DNA of 64,000 bases from assembly GCA_003241055.1 (NCBI GenBank), contig QFOD01000017.1, forward strand, positions 52,731 to 116,730, written 5' to 3'. The notes under the pieces were generated by a model. It was not told where the DNA came from and did no database searches. It saw only the letters and a list, made by a program, of their open reading frames with translations. The position numbers and the translations under genes are program-made. Origin of the DNA: Roseateles depolymerans. GTDB taxonomy: Bacteria > Pseudomonadota > Gammaproteobacteria > Burkholderiales > Burkholderiaceae_C. Below, piece by piece: positions 49,482-58,641 of this stretch. Position 1 is the first letter of the stretch; every line of letters begins with the position of its first letter.

Positions 49482-50531
49482 TCAGCCCAGGTTCTTCACG
49501 ATGTGCGGCCCCAGCCAGTTCACGACGCCCAAGGGCAGACGGCGCCAGGTCTTGATCAGCAATTGGTACTTGGGATTGTTGGGGTTGTTCTGCGGCACGC
49601 TGTCCCGCTTGAAGAGCCGGTATTCATAGGACAGCGGTTGCGGCTCGAAGCCCCAGTTCTTCTTGAAGGCGAACGAGCCCGTGCCCTGCTTGCTGCGCCC
49701 GTAGTCGAAGACCTTGAGCCCGCGCGCGCAGGCCCGCCGCATCAGCTCCCAGTACTTGAAATCGTTGGCGGCCAGGTCGCGGGCCGCTTCCGCGTCGCCG
49801 GCGTAATAGGGCAGCACCTCGTCACGGAAGTAGAAGCTCAGCACCGAAGACAGCGGCTGACCTTCGGGGGCAGTCACCGTCAGGACCTCGACCGCGTCGC
49901 CGAACTCCGCCGCCAACGCCTCGAAGTAGCGCTTGGGCAAGGCGGGCGTGCCATGCCGATGCACGTTGTCCGCATACAGGTCAAAAAACCGGTCCACGCC
50001 CGGGTCGATCTCGGCCTGCAGCCCGTTCTTGATGCCCTTGCGCACCATCGCACGCTGCTTGCGCGGAATGGCCAGCATGTTGGCCTCCTCGTCCGGCAGG
50101 ATCTCCTTGCGAAAGGTCACATAGAGATCCTGACGCGGCCAGTCGGCATGGCGCGTTCCACCGAGATTGCGGTATTCGAGATGCTCGACGCCCTGCGCCC
50201 GCCCCAGGCGCTCAGCCTCTGCTTCAAGCAACAGCGCAGCCTCGGCGTTCGCGGCCAACACCCCGCCATAGACCGCAAACGGCAGGCTGGTGAGCGCATG
50301 GCCAAACAGCCGGCTCTTGACCTCGACCAGGGGCAAGACGCCTTCGATGGCGCCGTCGCGCTCGGCCAACAGGTAATGGCCACGATGCCCGAACACACCC
50401 TCGATCACCCGCAGCCAGCCGCTCAGGTGAAAGAACGTGGCCTGGGAATGATCGGCGACGAAAGCATCCCAGCGCGCGGACAGGCTTCGGTCCCGCGCAC
50501 TCAGCCGTGCGATCTGGAGGGGCGCAGCCAT
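49482..50531 (-). CDS. FemAB-family protein, XrtA/PEP-CTERM-associated
   Basis: 349-aa GNAT-fold protein related to FemAB peptidyltransferases. Motifs are WDAFVADHSQATFFHLSGWL, the basic IPRKQRAMVRKGIKNGL, NVHRHGTPALPKRYFEAL, and GLKVFDYGRSKQGTGSFAFK near the C-terminus. The stop of the deacetylase abuts its start with no gap. It may add an amino acid to an amino sugar in the polymer (inference from FemAB chemistry). Confidence 0.92.
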   Translation of the reverse strand: MAAPLQIARLSARDRSLSARWDAFVADHSQATFFHLSGWLRVIEGVFGHRGHYLLAERDGAIEGVLPLVEVKSRLFGHALTSLPFAVYGGVLAANAEAALLLEAEAERLGRAQGVEHLEYRNLGGTRHADWPRQDLYVTFRKEILPDEEANMLAIPRKQRAMVRKGIKNGLQAEIDPGVDRFFDLYADNVHRHGTPALPKRYFEALAAEFGDAVEVLTVTAPEGQPLSSVLSFYFRDEVLPYYAGDAEAARDLAANDFKYWELMRRACARGLKVFDYGRSKQGTGSFAFKKNWGFEPQPLSYEYRLFKRDSVPQNNPNNPKYQLLIKTWRRLPLGVVNWLGPHIVKNLG

Positions 50532-51419
50532 TCAGGCTGCACTCTTCAACTGCGGCGGAGCAGCGACCGCCCGGCCGAGAAACACCTCGTCCATGCGGCC
50601 CCAACGGAAATCGCCCAGCAGCCGGGCGATGCGCTCCTGCGTGCGGCCGATGTTCACGTAATGCCGGAAACGCGTCTTGGCATTGATACCTGGAATGCGC
50701 GGCTGGCCCGCATCGATCTCCCAGGGATGGAAATAGAACACCGCGGGCTGGCCATCCACATGGTTGACGCGCGAGATCATCCAGCGCGATAGCGCATAGG
50801 GCAGCAGCCGGAAATAGCCGCCACCACTGCTTGGCAGATTCCGCTCGCCCAGCCGCAACGTCGTCACGGGGATTTCCAGCAGCCCAGGCCTTGCTTCATA
50901 GGGGAAGCGCGGCGAGTCGGGCATGCCGTAGTGGTCATGGGCGATCGGGTAGACGCTGCTGGAGTAGCGATAGCCTGCTTCCTGCAGCACATCGAAGGCC
51001 CACAGGTTGGCGTGACCGATCGAAAAGCTCGGCGCCCGATAACCCTGCACCGCCACCCCGCCCAGGTCTTCGAGCAAGGCCTTGGCGCGTTCGATGTCGG
51101 CCCGAAAGGCGGCCGGGCTGAGGTCGCTGGCCCGTTCGTGCCCGTAGCCATGGCTCGCCAGCTCATGACCACCCGCCACGATGGCTCGCACCAGCTGCGG
51201 ATAGCGCTCCGCCACCCAGCCCAGCGTGAAGAAGGTGGCGTGCGTCCCCTGAGCGGCGAGCATGGCCAGAATCTCGTTCACATTGCGCTCGACGCGGCAT
51301 TCGCGCTCGGGCCAGCTGTCGCGCCGGATGTAGGGTGCGAAGGCCGAGACCTGGAAGTAGTCTTCCACGTCGATGGTCATGGCATTGACCAGCGGTTGCG
51401 TGATGGGGGGCGTCGTCAT
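50532..51419 (-). CDS. polysaccharide deacetylase, XrtA-associated
   Basis: 295-aa NodB-type deacetylase of the XrtA-specific group. The opening NAMTIDVEDYFQVSAFAP is diagnostic. THATFFTLGWVAERYP, GHELASHGYGHERAS (zinc His pair), YRAPSFSIG and FYFHPWEID complete the active site. No signal peptide is evident. Follows the AAA ATPase gene by eight bases. Confidence 0.94.
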   Translation of the reverse strand: MTTPPITQPLVNAMTIDVEDYFQVSAFAPYIRRDSWPERECRVERNVNEILAMLAAQGTHATFFTLGWVAERYPQLVRAIVAGGHELASHGYGHERASDLSPAAFRADIERAKALLEDLGGVAVQGYRAPSFSIGHANLWAFDVLQEAGYRYSSSVYPIAHDHYGMPDSPRFPYEARPGLLEIPVTTLRLGERNLPSSGGGYFRLLPYALSRWMISRVNHVDGQPAVFYFHPWEIDAGQPRIPGINAKTRFRHYVNIGRTQERIARLLGDFRWGRMDEVFLGRAVAAPPQLKSAA

Positions 51420-51427
51420 TGGGGGCC

Positions 51428-52531
51428 TCAGTGCTTCACGGCGTCGACGAGCTTTTGCAGCAGCGCCAGGGTCTGCAGGTTGATGCGCTCCAGTCGCATC
51501 ATGCTGCGCTCCAGCCGCTGCAGGCGATCGGTCTGGTGGTCGGCGCTCAACGCCGCAATCTCGCTGGACAGGCCCTCCACCTCGGCATTGCTGAGCTTGA
51601 GTCGACTCATGTCCAACGCCTGCAAGCCATCCGCCAGCGGCGCGGGCCGGCTGTCGGGCAGCTTGGCAGGCGCACTGTCGTAACGCGAATCCAGCTCACT
51701 TCCGTTGGCACGCGGCACTTCGCTTTCCTGTGCGATGTCCCGCAGCACCTCCTTCACATCGGCCAGTGTCAGGTGTGTGCGCCCCTGCATGAAGCCCAGC
51801 AGCAGCAGGCGGTCACACAGGCGGTTGATTCGACGCGGGATACCCTGGCTGGCCTTGTGGATGGCCGGGAAGGCGTCGTGATCGAAGGTCGGTTTGCCGG
51901 TGGAGCCGGCGCACTTCAGCCGGTGCTCCATGTAGCGCTGCGTTTCGTCCTCATCCAGGGGGCCGATATGGCAGGTCGCCGCGACACGTTGCCGGAACTG
52001 CTCCATCTCCGGTTTCTGCAGAATGGCGCGGAACTCCGGCTGCCCCACCAGAAAGGTCTGGAGCAGCGACTGATTGCTGAACTGGAAGTTCGACAGCATG
52101 CGCAGTTCCTCGACAGCACGGGCCGACAGGTTCTGCGCCTCGTCGACGATCAGCAGGCAGCGCTTGCCCTGCGTCACCTGATTGACGAAAAAGGCCTCGA
52201 GCGTCATCAGCAGCTCGGACTTGGCCAGATCCTTCACCCTGACCCCGAACGCCGCCCCGACCATCCGCAGCGTGTCCTCCGCATCCAGCTGTGTGGTCAC
52301 CACGTTACCGATGACGACGTTGCTGCGATTCAGGCTGTCCAGCAGGCCGCGCAGCAGGGTCGTCTTGCCGGCACCAACCTCACCCGTGATGACGATGAAG
52401 CCGTCGTTGCGAAGCACGCCGTAATCCAGATACGCCTTCGCCCGGCGGTGCTGCTTGCTGCCGTAGTAGAAGTTCGGATCGGGACTGAGCTGGAAGGGCT
52501 TGCTGCTCAGGCCATAGAAGGCTTCATACAT
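51428..52531 (-). CDS. AAA ATPase, XrtA system-associated (ExeA/GspA-like)
   Basis: 367-aa ATPase. Starts MYEAFYGLSSKPFQLSPDP, shared with ExeA-type secretion ATPases. Walker A is at 50-58 (GEVGAGKTT), Walker B is LLIVDEAQ (126-133), and the sensor region is GIPRRINRLCDRLLL. A C-terminal coiled-coil-like helix (DRLQRLERSMMRLERINLQTL) probably mediates oligomer or partner contacts. Likely energises or assembles the envelope export complex. Confidence 0.94.
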   Translation of the reverse strand: MYEAFYGLSSKPFQLSPDPNFYYGSKQHRRAKAYLDYGVLRNDGFIVITGEVGAGKTTLLRGLLDSLNRSNVVIGNVVTTQLDAEDTLRMVGAAFGVRVKDLAKSELLMTLEAFFVNQVTQGKRCLLIVDEAQNLSARAVEELRMLSNFQFSNQSLLQTFLVGQPEFRAILQKPEMEQFRQRVAATCHIGPLDEDETQRYMEHRLKCAGSTGKPTFDHDAFPAIHKASQGIPRRINRLCDRLLLLGFMQGRTHLTLADVKEVLRDIAQESEVPRANGSELDSRYDSAPAKLPDSRPAPLADGLQALDMSRLKLSNAEVEGLSSEIAALSADHQTDRLQRLERSMMRLERINLQTLALLQKLVDAVKH

Positions 52532-52535
52532 CGCG

Positions 52536-54080
52536 TCAGAACTGTTGAGTCAGATTGGCGAAGACCGCATTCTCGTTGTAAGCCTGCAAACCGGTGGAAC
52601 GACTGCGGCGCCCGCCCAACTGGCCGGACAGGCGCTGCCCGAAACGCGTACTCAGGTTCAGCGAGTAGCTGGTCAGCTGCGTTGACTGCGCGGCGCCATC
52701 TCCATCGGTTTCTTGCCGCGCTGCGGACAGCGACAGGCTGGTCAGCGGTGTCAGCTGGTATGCCGCGGTCAGCGAGTAGGAGCGCTGCTCGATCTGAGCC
52801 GAACTCGCCAGATCACCAACGCCTGCGTTGTCGCCGACGCGGCCGGTGACGGTACGCCCCACGAGTGCGGTCAATGATCCGCGCTGCTCCTGAAGCGTCA
52901 CCGCCAGTTGCTGGCTCGTCAGCCGAGTCGGGCCGGCAGACAGGAATCCATTGGCGATGGGCGCATCGGGAGAGATCCCCAGTTGCTGCAGATACGCGCG
53001 CACCAGCGCATCACGCTTGACCGGATCAGGCTCCAGCGAGGCAAACAAAAGGTAGTACTGGTCGTAGTTCGTCCGAACGCCACCGTTCGTCCCCACGTTG
53101 CCAAGATTGAGCGAGCGGGAATCCGAATACCGCCACACCGAGCGCGCCATGCGGTGCTCAAAGCCCAGGCTGTGGCTGTTGCCGTAGTCGTGGCGCTGCC
53201 AAGAACCATTCAAGCTGGTGCGCGGCGAGGGTGTCCAGTTTGCCGAAACCCCAACGGTGACGCCGTTGGCCGCCTGGGCACCCGTCAGATAGTCATTGCG
53301 CTCACGCCCCAAATTGACGCCAAGTTGTACATCGGTATCCGGCCGGTAGCCAAGCCCCACAGACAACGAATCGTTCTGGGTACTGCGCGCTTCCGGGCTG
53401 GCGCTGCGCTGAGTACTCAACAGCAACCAAGCACTCAGCGGCCCTGCTCCGGCGCTCGACAATCGAGCAGATCCGCCAGCACTGCGGTTGTCGCCCAGGC
53501 TGGATCCGCGGGTCTCCGTCCGAGAGAAATTCCCCCGAAGCTCATAGGACGCCCACCCACCCAGTTGCCCCACCAGATACGGCGACGTGGAAAGCGTACC
53601 GACCTCGCGACTGTTGACCGCATTGAGCTCCGGCGTGGTGGTCTGCGGACCGAACGCGGATTGCGATTGCTGGCCCACGGTCGCGCGAACGTCAACGAAC
53701 AATCTCCGGTCTATCAGCTCCGCGGACAGGTTCGCATTGAGGGCATTCTGCAGGCGCGAGCCACGCTCGGTCTTCGTATACGCGATGCCATCCAGCGAGT
53801 AATCCACGCTGCCGCGCAGGCCGCCCGAGCGACTGGACCAGGTCACCCCGGGAGAGACGACAGTGATCAGCGCCGCGTCCTTGTTGCCGGAACTCAGCTC
53901 GAGATTGTCCGTCACCGTCTGGCTCAGATTCAGGCGCGCACGCAGCTGCGAGCCTTGTGCTGGCCCCGCGGGCGCTTCCTGCGCCCAACCCAGCGGGCTG
54001 ATCAACAGCAGCCCCGCCGCGACCAGTTCGTGCCCGCGCCCGACGCCGCGTTGAATCAAACGCTCACGACTTGTCAGCAT
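52536..54080 (-). CDS. outer-membrane beta-barrel, PEP-CTERM system-associated
   Basis: 514-aa protein. I use the ATG at 54080 (MLTSRERLIQRGVGRGHELV), followed by a signal-peptide core AAGLLLISPLGWAQE. Upstream ATGs fall inside the Gly-Tyr coding repeat of the kinase gene. The mature protein is rich in alternating strands and begins QLRARLNLSQTVTDNLELSSG, with a C-terminal aromatic NAVFANLTQQF, as in barrel proteins. It overlaps the kinase gene by 17 bases. It could serve as the outer-membrane partner of the exporter. Confidence 0.9.
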   Translation of the reverse strand: MLTSRERLIQRGVGRGHELVAAGLLLISPLGWAQEAPAGPAQGSQLRARLNLSQTVTDNLELSSGNKDAALITVVSPGVTWSSRSGGLRGSVDYSLDGIAYTKTERGSRLQNALNANLSAELIDRRLFVDVRATVGQQSQSAFGPQTTTPELNAVNSREVGTLSTSPYLVGQLGGWASYELRGNFSRTETRGSSLGDNRSAGGSARLSSAGAGPLSAWLLLSTQRSASPEARSTQNDSLSVGLGYRPDTDVQLGVNLGRERNDYLTGAQAANGVTVGVSANWTPSPRTSLNGSWQRHDYGNSHSLGFEHRMARSVWRYSDSRSLNLGNVGTNGGVRTNYDQYYLLFASLEPDPVKRDALVRAYLQQLGISPDAPIANGFLSAGPTRLTSQQLAVTLQEQRGSLTALVGRTVTGRVGDNAGVGDLASSAQIEQRSYSLTAAYQLTPLTSLSLSAARQETDGDGAAQSTQLTSYSLNLSTRFGQRLSGQLGGRRSRSTGLQAYNENAVFANLTQQF

Positions 54081-55035
54081 CGTTGCTGCCATAGCCGTAT
54101 TCATACCCGTAGCCATAGCCGTAACCGTATCCATAGCCACCGGCGGCATTGGGGCTGGCCTGATTCAACAGCATCATCTTGAGCGGGCATTGCTCAATCG
54201 TGGCGAGAGCCTGTTGCACCGCGCTCTGAGGGGTGCGCTCGGCATGAACGACGAGCACGACCTGCCCCATATGCGTTGCCAGGACACGGGCCTCGGTGGT
54301 CAGCAGCAGCGGCGGCGAATCGAAAATGATGATCCGGTCCGGATAGCGCTTGGCCATGTCCTCCAACAGCATGCTCATGGAATCACTCGCCAACAACTCG
54401 GTCGCCCGGGCGTGCGGCGTTCCACTGGGCAGCAGGGTCAGTTTTTCGACGCTGGTCTTCAGCAGCACGTCCGGCAACTGGACGCGCTCCTCCAGCACAT
54501 CGAGCAGTCCTGGCCCCTGCGGCAGACCCAGCATGCGCAGTACCGAGGGCCGTGCCACATCGGCATCCACCAGCATCACCGTGTTGTCCATCTCGGCCGC
54601 GATGCTCAAGGCGAGATTGATGGACGTAAAACTCTTGCCCTCACCAGCGAGCGCGCTCGTGACCATGATCAGGTTGGCATGGTTCAAGGTCGCCGCACCT
54701 TTGCCCATCGCATTACGGATCAGGGGGCGCTTGATGACGCGGTATTGGTCTCCCGTCTGCGACCTCGGCGCATGCGGCATCAGGAAACCTTGCGCGGCCA
54801 ATGCAACGGCATCCAGCTCCACGCGCCGAGACGACACCGCCGCACCGTCTTCCGGTTCGGCATGCACACCGGCGTTTGCTGCAGCAATTACCACCGACGT
54901 AGGGGGCAGAGTCTGCGCATTGCCTGGCACCGCCGGCAGCGCCTGCGCCTGAGCAGGCTCATCGCCGGGAAGCACAACCCCGGCCTGGCGCAGCTGCTCC
55001 AGCCTCTGCGCGGCTTGTTCAATCAGGCTCGTCAT
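54064..55035 (-). CDS. XrtA-associated tyrosine autokinase (BY-kinase)
   Basis: 323-aa cytoplasmic kinase acting with the chain-length regulator. Walker A is at 127-135 (SALAGEGKS), Walker A' is VMLVDADV (153-160), and Walker B is IIIFDSPP (235-242). The C-terminal tyrosine cluster is a near-perfect Gly-Tyr alternation at 300-316 with one Glu, the expected autophosphorylation tail. A two-base gap separates it from the Wzz-like gene, so kinase and membrane activator are separate proteins, as in Gram-positive systems. Confidence 0.94.
   Translation of the reverse strand: MTSLIEQAAQRLEQLRQAGVVLPGDEPAQAQALPAVPGNAQTLPPTSVVIAAANAGVHAEPEDGAAVSSRRVELDAVALAAQGFLMPHAPRSQTGDQYRVIKRPLIRNAMGKGAATLNHANLIMVTSALAGEGKSFTSINLALSIAAEMDNTVMLVDADVARPSVLRMLGLPQGPGLLDVLEERVQLPDVLLKTSVEKLTLLPSGTPHARATELLASDSMSMLLEDMAKRYPDRIIIFDSPPLLLTTEARVLATHMGQVVLVVHAERTPQSAVQQALATIEQCPLKMMLLNQASPNAAGGYGYGYGYGYGYEYGYGSNDADKS
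54088..54138. repeat. Gly-Tyr tandem coding repeat in the kinase tail
   Basis: About eight six-base units (GGN TAY on the coding strand) encode the alternating Gly-Tyr tail of the tyrosine kinase. The units are degenerate at third positions. Length changes in steps of six bases would alter the number of phosphorylatable tyrosines without breaking the frame. Confidence 0.85.
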
Positions 55036-55036
55036 G

Positions 55037-56632
55037 TCATGCCACCCGTCGACTCAACTGCACTGCCAGCGCCGTCAACGCAATGGCAAACACCACCAGC
55101 AGTCCACCCGCCCCGGCCGAAAAGCGAATCAGATCCACCCGTTGGCGGGCGCGGTCAGCCTCGGTCACCAAGCGCGTCACTACGCCCAAGATGGGCAGTT
55201 CGACCCGGGCCCGCAAATCATCCGCGTCATGGAACACCGGCCGCAGCTGGCTGGCCGCGAACGTCGTGAACACACCGGCACCCAATGCAGCCGCCATCGC
55301 CGCCGCCAGAAGCAAAAGCCGATTGGGCGCCACAGGTTTTGGATTGGCTCGTGGAGGGTCGACGACACGGAAATCGGCCACCCCAGAAGCCACATCGAGC
55401 TCACCGGAAAGCGATGCCTGCTCGCGTCGCTGCACCAACTCTTCGTAGTTTCGCTTGTGAATGGCGTAATCCCGATTGAGTTGCGCCGCCTCTGCCTCAA
55501 TTTGCGGCGCTGTCTTCACCGACGCCAACGCCTGGGCGTACCGCGCGGAATACTCGTCCACGCGGGCCTTGAGTGAAGCGACTTGCACCTCAGTCGTTGC
55601 CATGATCCGCGTCAGCTCTTGCACAGCCAAGCTGCCAGCAGGCCCCTGCCCCGCATTGACTGCTGGAAGGCTCATTGCGTTCTTGCGCAACTCCGCCAAC
55701 TCGCGCTTACGTTGTTCTTCAAGATCTTTGATCAGCTTGCGCGTGGCGATGATGTCCGGGTGCTGCTCCGTATAGCGCTGCAGCAGCCCGTCGAGGTTAC
55801 GGCGCTGGTCGGCCAGGCGCGCGTCCAACTCGGGCGTACTGACGTTGGCATTCGATTCCTGCAGCAGACTCTGCGTCGTGGTCTGCGCTCCGCCCCGGCC
55901 CTTCTCGGCCTCCAACTGAGCGCGCGCGGCCTCTCGTGCATTGACGGCCTCGCGGTACTCCAGGCGGGCGCGCTCCAACTGGGCGCCGATCTCTGCAATG
56001 TGCGACGCCGAATCCTTGCCATCACCCGCCAGGCTGTTAGAAAGGTTCTTGAGCCGGAACTCCTTCAGGCGAGTCTCGGCCTCCTCCAACTTGGCCTCGT
56101 AGGTCTTGATCTGCTCATTGATGAATGTTGTTGCAGTCGAAGCACCCTGGCGTTGAGCCCCCAGACCAGACTCCACAAAGATGGACACCAGCGACTGCAC
56201 CACCCGCTTGGCGGTCTCCGGATCACTGTCTCGATACCCAAGGATGTAGAGATTGTCCCGGCCACTGCTCTGAATGGAGAGGTTGCCCGTTACCGCATCA
56301 ATGGTGGCCTCTTGCTGCGCTTTGGACTGACTCTTCAGGTCGAGATCAGCCATGCGCACCAGCTTCTCGACGTTCGGGCGACTGATAAGCGTCCGACTCA
56401 GCATCGTCACCTGTTGCTCGACATTGGGCTGAACCGCCAGACCCGACATCAACGGCTTCAGGATGGACTGCGTATCCACGTAGATGCGCGCACTGGCCTC
56501 ATACCGGTCGGGAAGGACGAACACCACCACGGCGCCAACAACCCCCACCACCCATGCCACCATCAAGCCCACCCAACGGTATTTCCACATCCTCCGCAGG
56601 AGGATCAATAGCTGGGCAATTAGCAGTTCCAT
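55037..56632 (-). CDS. polysaccharide chain-length determinant (Wzz-like), XrtA-associated
   Basis: 531-aa polysaccharide co-polymerase. N-terminal membrane helix within KYRWVGLMVAWVVGVVGAVV, then YEASARIYVDTQSILKPLM. A long periplasmic coiled-coil section (about 180-440) contains EQIKTYEAKLEEAETRLKEF and LIKDLEEQRKRELAELRKN. The second helix is near the C-terminus (GGLLVVFAIALTALAVQL). Controls polymer length with the adjacent tyrosine kinase. Confidence 0.94.
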   Translation of the reverse strand: MELLIAQLLILLRRMWKYRWVGLMVAWVVGVVGAVVVFVLPDRYEASARIYVDTQSILKPLMSGLAVQPNVEQQVTMLSRTLISRPNVEKLVRMADLDLKSQSKAQQEATIDAVTGNLSIQSSGRDNLYILGYRDSDPETAKRVVQSLVSIFVESGLGAQRQGASTATTFINEQIKTYEAKLEEAETRLKEFRLKNLSNSLAGDGKDSASHIAEIGAQLERARLEYREAVNAREAARAQLEAEKGRGGAQTTTQSLLQESNANVSTPELDARLADQRRNLDGLLQRYTEQHPDIIATRKLIKDLEEQRKRELAELRKNAMSLPAVNAGQGPAGSLAVQELTRIMATTEVQVASLKARVDEYSARYAQALASVKTAPQIEAEAAQLNRDYAIHKRNYEELVQRREQASLSGELDVASGVADFRVVDPPRANPKPVAPNRLLLLAAAMAAALGAGVFTTFAASQLRPVFHDADDLRARVELPILGVVTRLVTEADRARQRVDLIRFSAGAGGLLVVFAIALTALAVQLSRRVA

Positions 56633-56688
56633 TCGGAGATGTCTCGATTATTTAAGCGTCGGGCACAAATCAAAACGCCCAGCCATTG

Positions 56689-57315
56689 TCAGAACAGAGA
56701 CTGCGGAATGATCAGAATGTCACCGGGCCGCATCTCCACATTGGCCGAAACATCGCCACGACGCAAAAGATCCTTCAGTCGCACGGCGTACTGCTTGTTG
56801 CCCTCCGCCGTGCGCAGGATGGTGGCACTATTACCCGCCGCGAAATCGGTCAGGCCGCCAACGGCGATCATCACGTCCAGCACCGTCATCTTCTGCTTGT
56901 AGGGCAGGAACTGCGGCCTGGCCGCCTCGCCGACCACGCGGATCTGCTCGCTGTACGGGCCGACAAAGCCGGTCACAATGACCGTCACGATCGGATCGCG
57001 CACATACTTGCCAAGCTGCTTCTCGACCTCGCGGGCCACCTGCACCGAGGTCTTGCCCTGCACCATCATTTCGTCGACCAGCGGCGCGGAGATCTTGCCG
57101 TCAGGACGGACTGGCACCGACATCGACAACTCAGGGTTGCGCCAGACTTGAATGTTCAGATTGTCGCCAGCGCCGATGATGTAGCTGTAGTCATCGGTGA
57201 CTGCATTGGCAGGTGCCGGCGGGTGCGTAGTGCTGGCGCAGGCACTGAGCAGCGCGGCCACGGCGAACATCATGCCGCGCAAGCACCACCGCCCCCGAGA
57301 TCCCAGGGCCGTCAT
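56689..57315 (-). CDS. polysaccharide export lipoprotein (Wza-like), XrtA-associated
   Basis: 208-aa outer-membrane export protein. The start is the ATG at 57315 (MTALGSRGRWCLRGMMFAV). Lipobox is LLSAC. Mature sequence begins the poly_export domain: YSYIIGAGDNLNIQVWRNPELS, VRPDGKISAPLVDEM, then SLBB-like QIRVVGEAARPQFLPYKQKMTVLDVMIAVGG and RPGDILIIPQSLF at the end. It is the first gene of the conserved XrtA core operon, so its promoter should lie in 57316-57540. Confidence 0.95.
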   Translation of the reverse strand: MTALGSRGRWCLRGMMFAVAALLSACASTTHPPAPANAVTDDYSYIIGAGDNLNIQVWRNPELSMSVPVRPDGKISAPLVDEMMVQGKTSVQVAREVEKQLGKYVRDPIVTVIVTGFVGPYSEQIRVVGEAARPQFLPYKQKMTVLDVMIAVGGLTDFAAGNSATILRTAEGNKQYAVRLKDLLRRGDVSANVEMRPGDILIIPQSLF

Positions 57316-57544
57316 CTTCGGCGTACTTTGATGGCTGGCAACATGAAGAGCGTCCAAGGCGAGTCCTCTGTGGGTCTGTTCATCACAGGCGCTGCAATCG
57401 GGACGCAAGGGCAAAACAAACCCTTGAACCCTGCAGGGCCGAAGCCTGCGCATGATGCCATAGGCCTTTAGGCGCCCGACAACCCAAATCGGGGGGCGCT
57501 GGCCCGAGCCAACTTTTGCACGCCTAGACCAGCTGAAACCCGCT

Positions 57545-57810
57545 TCAGGGCTCAAGCGCCTGCGCCAGGCTGTACCGACCCGGGGCAATCAGATTGTCCG
57601 GATCAAAAACCGACTTCAAATTCCACACCGTGCGCCAGTACGGATCTGCCACACCCACGACGTCCGCCGTCATGTCCGCTCGCGCCCGATAAACCCCTAG
57701 GCCTACCCCCGTGAATATTCCCGCAGCGCCGAAGCCGCTTCCGGAGCGCTATCAGTTGCCAGCAAATCATTCCCATCAAAAAAGCAGATCCACCGCCCCG
57801 ACAAACCGAG
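57545..57810 (-). pseudogene. C-terminal remnant of an FAD-linked oxidase
   Basis: Reading the minus strand gives GLGVYRARADMTADVVGVAD, then PYWRTVWNLKSVFDPDNLIA and PGRYSLAQALEP before a stop at 57545. This is the typical C-terminus of VAO/4-cresol-dehydrogenase-type flavoenzymes and parallels DPDDLLSPGRY in the intact oxidase at 58642-60249. Upstream, the homologous reading shifts frame around 57706-57720 to SGRWICFFDGNDLLATDSAP and EAASALREYSRG, and is bounded by a TAG at 57811-57813. No N-terminal FAD domain is present. A decayed paralogue in inverted orientation. Confidence 0.6.
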
Positions 57811-58535
57811 CTAGAAGTCTCGATGTTCAAGGTGATTTAGAACTCATGGCCAAACTTGGCAGCCACAGCAGGCTACCGTCAATCACCCCAACCACAATCC
57901 ACCCATTCATGGGCAGCACGGGATTGACGCAAATAAAATCGCAGGCCAATGAATCAAAGCCCTTAGCGCCCGCCGAGCGCCTGCCATATCGCCACAACAA
58001 TTGGATATCGCCGCATCGGTGAGGCACCCGCCCGCGAGCCTCTGCAATGGCCGCATCGCCGCGATCGCGATCGCGATCGTCCAAGGCCAGTATTTCTGCA
58101 ACGGGCGCGACACCCGGAAACCTTGCGTCAGCTTGGCATCGCCCACTACGGTCAGCCTGGCCATGCCACCAAAACCCGCTTCATTTTGACTACCGCAGCC
58201 CGCACCTGGGCCGGGTTGATGGATATATTCCCCTCAGAACGGCCCATTCATAGGTGTCCAGCCCCGGGAGATCATGAACTCGCTTCTGGAACAGCATCTG
58301 GTGAGCGGATGCGCCGGTCGCCCAACACCGTCAGACCTCATCCGGCCTGTTAAGAATTGCTTTAATCGATCCAAATGCGAGACCACATACATTTATCAAT
58401 GGGTCAAGACCGAGAAGGAATAGCGTTTACGGATATGCGCCGTTAGCACGCGGCGATCAACCGCCCACCTGAAATACACCTACGGAGCGCGGCCGCATCA
58501 GTATTTCCGCAATGGCGGGCACAGGACCCAGCGTT
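57811..58535. other. about 725 bases without an intact gene
   Basis: Frames on both strands are short. Two overlapping minus-strand frames around 57827-58164 give mildly protein-like text (for example VVGDAKLTQGFRVSRP and LQKYWPWTIAIAIAAMRP) without a domain I can name, and may be further decayed gene debris. A GCGATC triplet repeat lies at 58061-58079. GC is lower than in the flanking operons. Confidence 0.5.
58061..58079. repeat. three tandem GCGATC units
   Basis: GCGATC repeated three times plus one base, forming overlapping GCGATCGC palindromes. Each unit contains a GATC site. Function unknown; possibly incidental in degraded DNA. Confidence 0.7.
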
Positions 58536-58550
58536 TGGCACGGTCTTCGC
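58536..58550 (+). promoter_or_regulatory. candidate sigma-54 promoter of the FAD-linked oxidase
   Basis: TGGCACG-N4-TCGC: the -24 element is perfect and the GG-N10-GC spacing is kept, but the -12 box is TCGC instead of TTGC. It lies 91 bases upstream of the chosen start at 58642 and points toward the gene. Its value rises because a better sigma-54 site precedes the neighbouring PEP-CTERM gene. Confidence 0.4.
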
Positions 58551-58641
58551 GCCATGCGGGTCAGTAGATGGCATCAACACATTGAAGCCCCCCCCGGACT
58601 GAATGACAATGTTCGTGCGCCGACTAAATCCAGAGAATCCA

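Noticed and set aside
58061..58079. GCGATC repeat as a functional regulatory array or CRISPR-like element
   Set aside because: Only three units, no spacers, and it lies in degraded sequence.
57827..58164. Two minus-strand ORFs of 85 codons as small genes
   Set aside because: They overlap in different frames, have no SD and no recognisable fold; treated as possible gene debris.
58038..58560. Two imperfect similar stretches (around 58038-58135 and 58480-58560) as a duplicated regulatory element
   Set aside because: Similarity by eye is patchy (gccgcatc, gtatttc-gcaa, ttggca) and may be chance; a dot plot would be needed.
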